Source: Phycicoccus elongatus Lp2 (GTDB taxonomy: Bacteria; Actinomycetota; Actinomycetes; Actinomycetales; Dermatophilaceae). From it: a stretch of 36,000 nt of DNA. The notes beneath the pieces are model-generated. The model worked only from the letters and a program-made list of their open reading frames with translations, made no database searches and was not told the origin of the DNA. The position numbers and the translations under genes are program-made. Shown in pieces: positions 7,268 through 15,717 of this stretch. Each line of letters opens with the position of its first letter. Position 1 is the stretch's first letter. Where the stretch lies: assembly GCF_000367525.1 (NCBI RefSeq), contig NZ_HF570956.1:1401183-1437182 (forward strand). The letters are read 5' to 3'.

Positions 7268-8368
7268 ATGGCCCTGTCGTTCGCCGCCACCTCGAACCCC
7301 AGCCCCGTGTCGCCCGAGCGTCGCGCCGAGATCCTCGCCGCGCCGGGCTTCGGCCAGTTCATGACCGACCACATGATCCGGGCGACCTGGACCGACGGCG
7401 AAGGCGAGGGCTGGCACTCAGGCGAGCTCACGGCATACGGCAACATCTCCATCTCCCCGGCCGCGTCGGTGCTGCACTACGCCCCGGAGATCTTCGAGGG
7501 CCTCAAGGCCTACCGCCACGAGGACGGCTCGGTCTGGACCTTCCGCCCTGACAAGAACGCCGAGCGCCTCCAGGCCAGCGCGCGCCGGATGGTCCTCCCG
7601 GAGCTGCCGACCGAGGACTTCCTCGAGTCCTTGCGCGTCCTCGTCGAGGCCGACCAGGCGTGGGTGCCCGCCTACGGCGACGGCGAGAAGAGCCTCTACC
7701 TGCGCCCCTTCATGTTCGGCAGCCAGGCCTTCATCGGGCTCAAGCCGGTCAACGAGGCGACCTACATGGTCATCGCCTCGCCGGCGGCCTCGATCTTCAA
7801 GGGCGGCCCGAAGCCGATCACCCTCTGGGTCGCCGAGCAGTATGCCCGCGCCGGCGCCGGCGGCACGGGGGCGGCCAAGTGCGGTGGCAACTACGCCAGC
7901 GCCCTGCGCGGCCAGCTCGAAGGTGCCGAAAACGGTTGCGACCAGGCCGTTTTCCTCGACTCCTCGACCCACACGTACGTCGACGAGCTCGGCGGCATGA
8001 ATGTCTTCTTCGTCACCAAGGACGGCAAGCTCGTCACCCCCGAGCTGACCGGAACGATCCTCCCGGGCATCACGCGCATGTCGATCCTCGAGCTCGCCAA
8101 GGAGTTCGACCTCACGCCCGAGGAGCGCAAGGTCGAGATCCAGGAGTGGAAGGACGGCGTCGCGAGCGGCGACATCCTCGAGGTCTTCGCGTGCGGCACC
8201 GCGGCCATCGTCACCCCGATCGGTGGGCTGAAGTGGCAGGGCGGCGAGGCCCCCCCCACCGCCGGCGAGCACGGCGGCGAGGTCACCCGCGGGATCCGCG
8301 AGCGGCTTCTCTCCCTCCAGCAGGGCCGGACCGAGGACTCCTACGGCTGGATGCATCGCCTCGTCTGA
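7268..8368 (+). CDS. ilvE: Branched-chain amino acid aminotransferase
   Basis: PLP-dependent fold-type IV aminotransferase that makes valine, leucine and isoleucine from their keto acids with glutamate. The 366 residues match the actinobacterial IlvE form. The PLP-binding lysine is K204 in GTGAAKCGGNYASAL; EIFEGLKAYRHEDG near residue 74 and the ELGGMNVFFV segment are also typical. ATG at 7268 has AGGAAGG at 7253-7259. It sits alone between two accessory stretches, whereas leuB and cimA are its close neighbours in Streptomyces. Expression may come from the GATAAT near 7201, from the palindrome promoter, or both. Confidence 0.97.
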   Translation: MALSFAATSNPSPVSPERRAEILAAPGFGQFMTDHMIRATWTDGEGEGWHSGELTAYGNISISPAASVLHYAPEIFEGLKAYRHEDGSVWTFRPDKNAERLQASARRMVLPELPTEDFLESLRVLVEADQAWVPAYGDGEKSLYLRPFMFGSQAFIGLKPVNEATYMVIASPAASIFKGGPKPITLWVAEQYARAGAGGTGAAKCGGNYASALRGQLEGAENGCDQAVFLDSSTHTYVDELGGMNVFFVTKDGKLVTPELTGTILPGITRMSILELAKEFDLTPEERKVEIQEWKDGVASGDILEVFACGTAAIVTPIGGLKWQGGEAPPTAGEHGGEVTRGIRERLLSLQQGRTEDSYGWMHRLV

Positions 8369-8419
8369 GAGGCACAGCACGGCCGCGAGAAACGCCCTCC
8401 AGCACCGGCGACACGAAAA

Positions 8420-8443
8420 TGGTTCTGGTCTGAACCATTGACG
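8420..8443 (+). promoter_or_regulatory. FadR-type operator abutting the -35 of the amine operon
   Basis: TGGTTCTGGTCTGAACCA (8420-8437) is an inverted repeat with perfect TGGTTC/GAACCA arms and a six-base spacer. It is followed directly by TTGACG (8438-8443), a likely -35. The same arrangement, arms, spacing and TTGACG, recurs at 13529-13552 next to the GntR gene. The GGT/ACC half-sites fit the FadR subfamily. A weak TTTGCT at 8462-8467 is the possible -10. Confidence 0.65.
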
Positions 8444-8506
8444 TACCCACCCGCGCGGGTGTTTGCTCACCCCACCTGACGACCTCGTCCCGTGGGAGAG
8501 CGTGCC

Positions 8507-10108
8507 ATGCCCGAATCGACCGATCACCCGCACCTGACCGACGACGAGAAGCATCTCGCCTCGCTCGGTTACAAGCAGGAACTGGAACGCTCCTGGTCCG
8601 GGTTCAGCAACTTCGCGATCAGCTTCTCGATCATCTCCATCCTCGCCGGCTGCTTCACGACCTTCGGCCAGGGCTTCAACAATGGTGGCCCGATCGCCAT
8701 CTCGTGGGGCTGGCCGATCATCTCGGCCTTCATCCTGCTCATCGGTTTCACGATGAGCGAGCTCGTGTCCGCCTACCCGACCTCCGGCGGCATCTACTGG
8801 TGGGCGGCCAAGATGGGTGGCCCCGCCGCCGGCTTCTTCACCGGCTGGCTCAACCTGATCGGCCTCATCGCGGTCACCGCGTCCGTCGCCTATGGGTGCG
8901 CGACCTTCATCGACCTCACGCTGAGCACGTGGTCGACCTCCTTCGCCGACAGTTACTCGCTGACCCGGGTCTTCCTCATCTTCGTCGTCCTGCTCGCCCT
9001 GGCCGCCGTCCTCAACATCTTCAGCGGCCACCTGATGGCGATCATGAACAACATCTCGGTCTGGTGGCACGTGGCCGGCGCAGCCGTCATCATCCTCATG
9101 CTGATCTTCCTGCCCGACCAGCACCAGAGCTTCAGCTATGTCTTCGGCGAGCGATTCAACAACTCCGGGTATGCCGAGGGGTCCACCTCGTCGGTCACCT
9201 ACTGGCTGCTCGTGCTCCCCTTCGGTCTGCTCCTGACGCAGTACACGATCACCGGCTTCGACGCCTCGGCCCACCTCTCGGAGGAGACCGCGTCGGCGAG
9301 CAAGGCTGCGGCCAAGGGCATCTGGCAGTCGATCTTCTACTCGGCCATCGGTGGCTGGATCCTCTTGCTGTGCTTCCTCTTTGCCGTCCCCAATGGCGCG
9401 GATGGGAAGCCGGACAATGCGGGTGTCGGCGGTGGTGGCGTCGCCTACATCTTCACGCACGCCATGGACAACAAGTGGGCTGTCGTCATCCTCGCGATCT
9501 CGGCCATCGGCCAGTTCTTCTGCACGACGGCCTGCATGACGAGCGCGTCGCGGATGACCTTCGCTTTCAGCCGGGACGGCGCGATCCCCGGCTCACGCCT
9601 GTGGCAGCGACTCACCGCCAACAAGGTGCCGGGTCTGGCCGTGCTCCTCGTGGCCGTGACGAGCGCGATCATCACCCTGCCGGCCCTCAAGCAGGTCAAC
9701 ATCGGCACCGAGGCGGAGCCGCTCATCGTCCCGGTCGCCTTCTATGCCGTCGTCTCGGTCGCGGTCATCGGCCTCTACCTCGCCTTCCTCATCCCGATCT
9801 GGCTGCGGTGGCGGATGGGGGATGCCTTCGTCCCGGGTTCATGGAACAACGGCGCCAAGTACAAGTGGATGAACCTCATCGCCGTCATTGAGATCGCCAT
9901 CATCTCGATCTACTTCATCCTTCCCTTCGTCCCGGCCGGAGTGCCCTTCAGCCAGGACTTCGACTGGAAGTTCGTCAACTACGCGCCGATCCTCACCATC
10001 GGCTCGCTGATCATCCTGGCCATCTGGTGGCAGGCCTCGGCGAAGAAGTGGTTCAAGGGTCCCAAGGTCACGATCGACCAGGCTGTCGTCGACGCCTTCT
10101 CGGACTGA
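8507..10108 (+). CDS. APC-superfamily amino acid/amine permease
   Basis: A 533-residue inner-membrane secondary transporter of the APC superfamily with about twelve hydrophobic segments, closest in look to the GABA/choline/polyamine (ACT) group. The N-terminus DDEKHLASLGYKQELERSWS and the following FSNFAISFSIISILAG helix are characteristic, as is the TITGFDASAHLSEETASASK loop, the consensus amphipathic region of this group. ATG at 8507 is preferred over GTG at 8492 because GGGAG at 8494-8498 is correctly placed for it. It is the first gene of the operon, so its cargo is presumably the amine broken down by the next seven genes; the exact substrate is unknown. The operator at 8420 lies upstream. 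Confidence 0.9.
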   Translation: MPESTDHPHLTDDEKHLASLGYKQELERSWSGFSNFAISFSIISILAGCFTTFGQGFNNGGPIAISWGWPIISAFILLIGFTMSELVSAYPTSGGIYWWAAKMGGPAAGFFTGWLNLIGLIAVTASVAYGCATFIDLTLSTWSTSFADSYSLTRVFLIFVVLLALAAVLNIFSGHLMAIMNNISVWWHVAGAAVIILMLIFLPDQHQSFSYVFGERFNNSGYAEGSTSSVTYWLLVLPFGLLLTQYTITGFDASAHLSEETASASKAAAKGIWQSIFYSAIGGWILLLCFLFAVPNGADGKPDNAGVGGGGVAYIFTHAMDNKWAVVILAISAIGQFFCTTACMTSASRMTFAFSRDGAIPGSRLWQRLTANKVPGLAVLLVAVTSAIITLPALKQVNIGTEAEPLIVPVAFYAVVSVAVIGLYLAFLIPIWLRWRMGDAFVPGSWNNGAKYKWMNLIAVIEIAIISIYFILPFVPAGVPFSQDFDWKFVNYAPILTIGSLIILAIWWQASAKKWFKGPKVTIDQAVVDAFSD

Positions 10109-10115
10109 GCCCTCG

Positions 10116-11009
10116 ATGGAGCTCGAGCCACTGCTCGACTCCCTCGCGGTGCTCGCGGGGCAGGAGCGTGAGGTCACGCTCCTGCCCGGCGGGCTCACCA
10201 ACGCGAACTACCGGGTGACGACGGCGACCCGCGATGTCGTCGTCCGGGTGGCGTCCGCGAGCAGTGGGTTGCTCTCGATCGACCGCGACCAAGAGGTCCA
10301 CAACAGCCGGGCCGCGGCCAAGGCCGGCGTGGCACCCGAGGTGGTCGAGCACCGGCCCGGGCTCCTCGTCGTCCAGTTCGTCCCCGACGCCCTGACCTAC
10401 GGCGACTCCGACCTGGCCGCCAACCTCGCCGGGGTTGCCGACGTCGTCCGCCGCCTTCACGAGGGACCTGCCTTCGCCGGTCGTTTCGACATGTTCGACA
10501 TCCAGCGCGAGTACTTGGCGATCATGCACACCCACCGATTTCGTATGCCGCGGGGCTACCTCGCGCTCGCGCCTGCGGCCGAGCGCATGGAGGCTGCGCT
10601 CCGGGTCCACCCCGAGCCCCGCGTGCCCTGCCACAACGACCTGCTCGCGGCGAACTTCCTGCAGGACGCGCAGCGACTGTGGATTGTGGACTATGAGTAC
10701 AGCGGGATGAACGAGGCGTCCTTCGAGCTCGGCAACATCGTCCAGGAGGCGCACCTGACCCCCGAACACCTGGCCGAGTTGGTGACCGCCTACGTCGGGC
10801 ACGAGGACCCGGTCCGCACCGCACGTGCGGCCCTGTGGGGGATCGCGAGCGCGTGGGCATGGACGCTGTGGGGCACCATTCAGGCGGGCGCCTCCGACCT
10901 CGACTTCGACTTCTGGGAGTGGGCGATGGACAAGATGGACCGGGCCGCGCAGGCCTTCGCCGAGCCCGGCTTCGACGAACTTCTGGACACGGTCGGATCC
11001 CCCCGATGA
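10116..11009 (+). CDS. Choline/ethanolamine-kinase-like phosphotransferase
   Basis: A 297-residue protein of the aminoglycoside phosphotransferase/choline kinase superfamily. The catalytic loop PCHNDLLAANFL and the metal-binding LWIVDYEYSGMNEASFELGN match choline and ethanolamine kinases better than antibiotic kinases (DYEY rather than DxD after the Brenner motif). An N-terminal GGLTNANYRV serves as the nucleotide-binding loop. It starts seven bases after the permease stop and its TGA overlaps the next ATG (ATGA), so it is translated as part of the operon. Position suggests it phosphorylates the imported amino alcohol or a product, but an oxidative pathway does not obviously need a kinase. 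Substrate is inference. Confidence 0.82.
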   Translation: MELEPLLDSLAVLAGQEREVTLLPGGLTNANYRVTTATRDVVVRVASASSGLLSIDRDQEVHNSRAAAKAGVAPEVVEHRPGLLVVQFVPDALTYGDSDLAANLAGVADVVRRLHEGPAFAGRFDMFDIQREYLAIMHTHRFRMPRGYLALAPAAERMEAALRVHPEPRVPCHNDLLAANFLQDAQRLWIVDYEYSGMNEASFELGNIVQEAHLTPEHLAELVTAYVGHEDPVRTARAALWGIASAWAWTLWGTIQAGASDLDFDFWEWAMDKMDRAAQAFAEPGFDELLDTVGSPR

Positions 11010-13528
11010 CAGTCCTGCCCGATCGCACCCTGCCCGATCGCACCCTGCCTGATCGCACCCTGCCCGACCGGGCCCGCGTGGTCATCATCGGCGGCGGAGT
11101 CATCGGCACGTCGGTCGCCTACCACCTGGCTCACCTCGGCTGGACCGATGTCGTTCTGCTCGAGCAGGGCACCCTCTCCTGCGGCACGACCTGGCACGCG
11201 GCGGGCCTGGTCGGCCAGCTGCGTGCCTCCGAGGCAGGCACGCGCCTCGTGCAGTACTCCACCGACCTCTACGCCCGGCTCGAGGAGGAGACCGGGCTGT
11301 CGACGGGGTATCGGGTCTGCGGGGGAGTGACGGTGGCCCGCACGCCGGATCGGATGGTGGCGCTGCGGCGCACGGTGGCGAGCGCCGCCGCCTACGGCTT
11401 GGAGTGCGAGCTCCTCACGGCCGCGGAGATCAAGGAGCGCTATCCCCTCATCCGCGACGACGACCTCGTCGGGGCGATCTGGTTGCCCGGCGACGGGCGC
11501 GCCAACCCGGCCGATCTCACCCAGGCGCTCGCCAAAGGTGCGCGGGCCGGGGGAGTCCGCATCCTCGAGCGCGTGCGCGTTACCGACGTCCTGGTCAACG
11601 AGGGGCCGGGGCGGCGACGCGCCCGGGCCGTGCGCACGGACCACGGGGACATCGAGGCGGAGATCGTCGTCAACTGCGCAGGTCAATGGGCCAACGCCGT
11701 CGGCGCGATGGCCGGCGTCAACGTCCCCCTTCATTCGGCTGAGCACTTCTATGTCGTCACCGACCAGATCGAGGGCGTCCATCGCGACCTGCCGATCCTG
11801 CGCGACCCGGACGGCTGGACCTACGTCAAGGAGGAGGTCGGCGGCCTGCTTGTCGGCGGCTTCGAGCCGGAGGCCAAACCATGGGTCGCGCCGGATGCCA
11901 TCCCGTATCCCTTCGAGTTCCAACTGCTCGACGAGGACTGGGAGCACTTCGAGGTGCTCATGGACTCCGCAGTGCATCGGCTGCCGGTGCTGGCGCACAC
12001 CGGAATTCGTAAGTTCTACAACGGGCCGGAGAGTTTCACCCCGGACAACCAGTTCATCATCGGCGAGGCGCCCGAATGTGACGCCTTCTTCGTTGCAGCG
12101 GGCTTCAACTCCGTGGGCATCGCCTCTGCCGGAGGTGCGGGCAAAGCGCTGGCCGAGTGGATCGTGGCCGGTGAGCCGCAGCAAGACCTCATCGGTCAGG
12201 ACATCCGCCGCTTCTCGCCGATTCAGGGCAACCCGACCTGGTTGCGCGAGCGCGTCGTTGAGGTGCTCGGCCTGCACTACGCCGTGCCCTGGCCCAACCG
12301 CGAGTTCGAATCCGGTCGGCCACAGCGGATCTCGCCAGTCCACGACCGTCTTGTCGAGCAGGGAGCGATCCTCGGCAGCCGGAACGGGTGGGAACGCGCC
12401 AACGTCTTCGCACTCTCCGGCACCTCCCGCGAGTTGACCTACTCGTGGGGCCGGCCGGTCTGGGTCGACTGGTGTGCCGCAGAGCAGGTCGCCTGCCGCT
12501 CCTCCGTCGCCATCTTTGACCAGACGTCCTTCTCCAAATACCTCGTGACCGGGCTCGGCGCCGCCGCGGCGCTCAACATGGTCTGCAGCGCCGACGTCGA
12601 TGTCCCCACCGGTGGCACCGTCTACACGGCGATGCTCAACGCGCGCGGCACCTACGAGGCCGACGTCACGGTCACCCGCACCGGGGCCGACGAGTTCCTC
12701 GTGCTCTCGTCGGCGGCGACGACCGTGCGCGATGTCGACTGGTTGCGGCGTCACCTGCCGGGCTCGCCGGCGCCTACGGTCGTCGACGTCACCGGTGCGT
12801 ATGCCGTGTTCGGCGTCATGGGACCGCGCTCGGCCGAGTTGCTCGGTCGCCTCGGTGGGCCGAGCGTCTTCGACGCTTCGTCGTTTCCGTTCGGCACCAG
12901 CCGCGAACTCCCGCTGGGCCGTGCGACGGTCCGGGCCACGCGCCTGACCTATGTCGGCGAACTCGGCTGGGAACTGCTCGTGCCCACCGAGCAGGCGGCC
13001 GGGCTCTACGACGACCTCTTCGCGGTCGGGGCCGACCTCTTGGTCCTTCCCGCCGGCTACTACGCCATCGAGGCGATGCGCCTGGAGAAGGGCTACCGGG
13101 CCTTCGGGCGCGAACTCACCACCGACATCAACCCGGTCGAGGCCGGTCTGACCTTCGCGTGCAAACTCGCGACCGAATGGGATTTCATCGGGCGCGCGAC
13201 CGTCGAGTCGGCCAAGGCCGCCGGGCCACGACGGCGGGTGGTGTCCTTCACCGTGGGGGACCCCGCGGCATACCTGTGGGGTGGGGAGTTGGTGCTGCGC
13301 GGCGGTGAGCCCGTGGGGCAGGTGACCAGTGCTGCCTGGGGGGCGGCGGTCGGCTGCAGCGTCGGGTTGGCGCTCGTCGGCCCGCGCGACGGCGGGCCCG
13401 CTGCCCCAGCGTGGCTGCGCGACGGTGACTGGAGCGTCGACCTGGCCGGCACACGTCTGCCGATCAGGGTGACCCTCAGGGCGCCCTTCGACCCCGCCGG
13501 TGAGCGTCTGCGTCGCGGGGATCTCTAA
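11006..13528 (+). CDS. DMGDH/sarcosine-dehydrogenase-type FAD oxidoreductase with GcvT domain
   Basis: An 840-residue, two-part enzyme. The N-terminal half is a DAO-type FAD domain: VVIIGGGVIGTSVAYHL near residue 25, then CGTTWHAAGL, in which H64 is at the position that carries covalently bound FAD in dimethylglycine and sarcosine dehydrogenases. The C-terminal half, from about residue 490, is a GcvT-like folate-binding domain (FDQTSFSKYLVTG; later LTYVGELGWELLVPTEQ; GQVTSAAWGAAVG). Known relatives oxidise N-methyl groups and pass the carbon to tetrahydrofolate. PuuB of the E. coli putrescine pathway lacks the GcvT half, so the substrate here is probably N-methylated. The start is fixed by the ATGA overlap. 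The first 22 residues are a pentapeptide repeat absent from relatives I know. Confidence 0.92.
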   Translation: MTVLPDRTLPDRTLPDRTLPDRARVVIIGGGVIGTSVAYHLAHLGWTDVVLLEQGTLSCGTTWHAAGLVGQLRASEAGTRLVQYSTDLYARLEEETGLSTGYRVCGGVTVARTPDRMVALRRTVASAAAYGLECELLTAAEIKERYPLIRDDDLVGAIWLPGDGRANPADLTQALAKGARAGGVRILERVRVTDVLVNEGPGRRRARAVRTDHGDIEAEIVVNCAGQWANAVGAMAGVNVPLHSAEHFYVVTDQIEGVHRDLPILRDPDGWTYVKEEVGGLLVGGFEPEAKPWVAPDAIPYPFEFQLLDEDWEHFEVLMDSAVHRLPVLAHTGIRKFYNGPESFTPDNQFIIGEAPECDAFFVAAGFNSVGIASAGGAGKALAEWIVAGEPQQDLIGQDIRRFSPIQGNPTWLRERVVEVLGLHYAVPWPNREFESGRPQRISPVHDRLVEQGAILGSRNGWERANVFALSGTSRELTYSWGRPVWVDWCAAEQVACRSSVAIFDQTSFSKYLVTGLGAAAALNMVCSADVDVPTGGTVYTAMLNARGTYEADVTVTRTGADEFLVLSSAATTVRDVDWLRRHLPGSPAPTVVDVTGAYAVFGVMGPRSAELLGRLGGPSVFDASSFPFGTSRELPLGRATVRATRLTYVGELGWELLVPTEQAAGLYDDLFAVGADLLVLPAGYYAIEAMRLEKGYRAFGRELTTDINPVEAGLTFACKLATEWDFIGRATVESAKAAGPRRRVVSFTVGDPAAYLWGGELVLRGGEPVGQVTSAAWGAAVGCSVGLALVGPRDGGPAAPAWLRDGDWSVDLAGTRLPIRVTLRAPFDPAGERLRRGDL
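11015..11074 (+). repeat. 15-bp in-frame tandem repeat (LPDRT)
   Basis: Four units of CTGCCCGATCGCACC lie head to tail; units 1 and 2 are identical, unit 3 differs by one base and unit 4 by three. They encode LPDRT, LPDRT, LPDRT, LPDRA at residues 4-23 of the FAD oxidoreductase. Unit length is a multiple of three, so copy-number change alters protein length without frameshift. Confidence 0.9.
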
Positions 13529-14304
13529 TGGTCCGATCAAGAACCATTGACGCGGCTGCCCGCGCAGTATTGGATCGAAGGGTGCACGCCCACACCGTCG
13601 CGGACTCCCTCCCGAGGGCAGTCCTGCGACCGGCGAGTGGCAACGTCTTCGAGACCACGGTGGAGCAGCTCGCGACCGCCATCCGCCTCGGGGTGCTGCG
13701 TGACGGCGAGTTGCTGCCCCCCGAGCGTGACCTCGCCGAGCAACTCGGCGTCAGTCGCAACACCCTGCGCGAGGCCATCGCCGCGCTGCGCGACTCGGCT
13801 CTGGTCTCCACCCGTCGCGGCCGCGGCGGCGGGTCGGTCGTCACGTATACCGCGCCGGTGCCGGGCGAGGTCCCCACGGTCCGCTCCGGGGCGGCGCTCG
13901 CCGACGCGATGGACTTCCGGCGGATCGTCGAGCCGGGTGCTGCGGCTCTGGCCGCGAGCAGGCCACTTGCCGCCGACCAACGGGCCTGGCTCCTGCAGGC
14001 CCTCGGCGAGGTGGAGCAGGCGCCGGACGAGGCCGCGCACCGACTCGCCGACTCCCGCCTGCACCTGGCCATCGCCACCCTCGCCGGGTCGCCCATGCTC
14101 ATCGAGGCCGTTACTCGCGCACAGGCCGCCCTCGCGGAACTGCTCGCGGCCATTCCCGTGTTGCGGCGCAACATCGACCACTCGAACGCCCAGCACGACG
14201 CCATCGTCCGCGCCATCCTGGCCGGCGACCCCGAGGAAGCCCGGCGAGCCATGGAAGAACACTGCGATGCCACTGCCGCGCTCCTGCGTGGCCTGATCGG
14301 ATGA
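13528..14304 (+). CDS. GntR/FadR-subfamily transcriptional regulator
   Basis: A winged-helix regulator of the FadR subfamily, 258 residues from ATG 13528. The HTH lies near residues 45-90 (ATAIRLGVLRDGELLPPERD, then LAEQLGVSRNTLREAIAAL), and the C-terminal helical FCD-type ligand domain shows a D-x3-R start (DAMDFRRIVEPGA), then the HLAIATLAGSP and HDAIVRAILAGD segments whose histidines usually bind a metal. ATG 13528 overlaps the upstream stop (TAATG), which favours coupling. However, GTG 13582 lies six bases after a TTGGAT hexamer downstream of an operator and TTGACG, which would give a leaderless message and a more typical N-terminus. Both starts may be used. It probably controls its own operon through the two 18-bp operators. 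Confidence 0.9.
   Translation: MVRSRTIDAAARAVLDRRVHAHTVADSLPRAVLRPASGNVFETTVEQLATAIRLGVLRDGELLPPERDLAEQLGVSRNTLREAIAALRDSALVSTRRGRGGGSVVTYTAPVPGEVPTVRSGAALADAMDFRRIVEPGAAALAASRPLAADQRAWLLQALGEVEQAPDEAAHRLADSRLHLAIATLAGSPMLIEAVTRAQAALAELLAAIPVLRRNIDHSNAQHDAIVRAILAGDPEEARRAMEEHCDATAALLRGLIG
13529..13552 (+). promoter_or_regulatory. Second FadR-type operator with TTGACG, at the regulator gene
   Basis: TGGTCCGATCAAGAACCA (13529-13546) has the same arms (one mismatch) and six-base spacer as the site at 8420, and is followed by the same TTGACG (13547-13552). Between the two sites GAACCATTGACG is identical. A TTGGAT at 13570-13575 with 17-bp spacing could be the -10. This marks a probable internal promoter inside the operon. 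Confidence 0.6.
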
Positions 14305-14318
14305 CGAAGGAGCACGTG

Positions 14319-15695
14319 ATGAGCATGGGGAACGGCGCACCACAAATGAGTCTGGAGACCTTGCGGGCCGAGATCGTCACCGGCGAGATCGACACCGTCA
14401 TCGTTGCCTTCACCGACATGCAGGGGCGGCTGCAGGGCAAGCGGCTGCACGGGCAGTTCTTCCTCGACCACGTGCTCGGTCATGGCACCGAGGGCTGCAA
14501 CTACCTGCTCGCCGTCGATGTCGAGATGAACACCGTCGACGGCTATGCGATGTCGTCCTGGGAGACCGGATACGGCGACTTCGAGTTCGTCCTCGACATG
14601 AGCACCCTGCGGCGCACGCCCGGCCAGCCGCATTCGGCGACCATCCAGTGCGACCTCGCTTGGCTCGACGGCTCCGGGCCGGTCCGGCCCAGCCCGCGTG
14701 ACTTCCTCAAGGCCCAGACCGCCCGCGCGGCGGCGCTCGGCTACCGGGCACTGGCCGGCACCGAACTCGAGTTCATCGTCTTCGAGAACTCCTACGACGA
14801 CGCCTGGGACCGCGGTTACCGAGGGCTGACCGGCGCGAACCGCTACAACGTCGACTACTCGATCCTCGGCGGCACCCGCGTCGAGCCGCTGTTGCGTGAC
14901 ATCCGCAACGAGATGTTCCGGGCGGGTGTTGTCGTCGAGGGGGCCAAGGGGGAGTGCAACCTGGGCCAGCACGAGATCGCCTTCCTCTACGACGAGGTCG
15001 TGCGCACCTGCGACAACCACGTCATCTACAAGACGGCTGCCAAGGAACTCGCCGTCGCGCACGGCCAGTCGATCACCTTCATGGCCAAGTACGACCAGCG
15101 CGAGGGCAACTCCTGCCACATCCACCTGTCGCTGCGCGGCCTCGACGGCTCGATCGCCTTCGCCGACAAGCGCCGCAAGGGTGGCCAGAGCAAGGTCTTC
15201 GACCAGTTCCTCGCGGGGGTCCAGGCGACGATGCGTGAGTTCTCCTACTTCTACGCCCCGAACATCAACTCCTACAAGCGATTTCAGCCGGGTTCCTTCG
15301 CGCCGACGGCCATCGCATGGGGTCGCGACAACCGCACCTGCGCCCTGCGCGTCGTCGGTCATGGTGCCGGGTTGCGCATGGAGAACCGTGTCCCCGGTGG
15401 TGACGTCAATCCCTACCTCGCCGTCGGAGCCATGCTCGCCGGTGGCCTCCATGGCATCGAGAACGAACTCAAGCTCGAGCCGGCTTTCGTCGGCAATGCG
15501 TATGCCGCGGACGTCGCCCATGTGCCCACCACTCTGGCCGAGGCGCGCGACCTGCTCGCCGGGTCGGCCATTGCGCGGGCCGCGTTCGGGGACGACGTCG
15601 TCGACCACTATGTCAACGCGGCCGACATCGAGATCGGCGCCTTCAATGCCGCCGTCACGGACTGGGAACGCGTCCGTGGCTTCGAGCGGCTCTGA
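14319..15695 (+). CDS. Glutamine-synthetase-like gamma-glutamyl-amine ligase
   Basis: A 458-residue GS-family enzyme, related to PuuA, IpuC and gamma-glutamylethanolamide synthetase rather than to GlnA. It would use ATP to join glutamate to an amine. N-terminal beta-grasp: VIVAFTDMQGRLQGKRLHG; metal-binding GTELEFIVF near residue 146-155; EGAKGECNLGQHEIAF; the GNSCHIHLSLRG ATP-site motif; and NRVPGGDVNPYLAVGAMLAGG at the end. These are hallmark GS motifs with the non-canonical spacing of the catabolic group. ATG 14319 is chosen because AAGGAG (14307-14312) lies six bases upstream; an earlier ATG at 14301 overlaps the regulator's stop. It is followed closely by the aldehyde dehydrogenase. Substrate amine unknown. 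Confidence 0.9.
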   Translation: MSMGNGAPQMSLETLRAEIVTGEIDTVIVAFTDMQGRLQGKRLHGQFFLDHVLGHGTEGCNYLLAVDVEMNTVDGYAMSSWETGYGDFEFVLDMSTLRRTPGQPHSATIQCDLAWLDGSGPVRPSPRDFLKAQTARAAALGYRALAGTELEFIVFENSYDDAWDRGYRGLTGANRYNVDYSILGGTRVEPLLRDIRNEMFRAGVVVEGAKGECNLGQHEIAFLYDEVVRTCDNHVIYKTAAKELAVAHGQSITFMAKYDQREGNSCHIHLSLRGLDGSIAFADKRRKGGQSKVFDQFLAGVQATMREFSYFYAPNINSYKRFQPGSFAPTAIAWGRDNRTCALRVVGHGAGLRMENRVPGGDVNPYLAVGAMLAGGLHGIENELKLEPAFVGNAYAADVAHVPTTLAEARDLLAGSAIARAAFGDDVVDHYVNAADIEIGAFNAAVTDWERVRGFERL

Positions 15696-15717
15696 GACCC
15701 ACGAGAGAAAGCACCTG

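Noticed and set aside
10880-13540. Very long minus-strand open frame (about 886 codons) opposite the FAD oxidoreductase
   Set aside because: It mirrors the codon pattern of the plus gene, has no recognisable domain and no start signal; a GC-driven antisense shadow. The same holds for the long minus frames at 7418-9460, 13476-15989 and 15655-17754.
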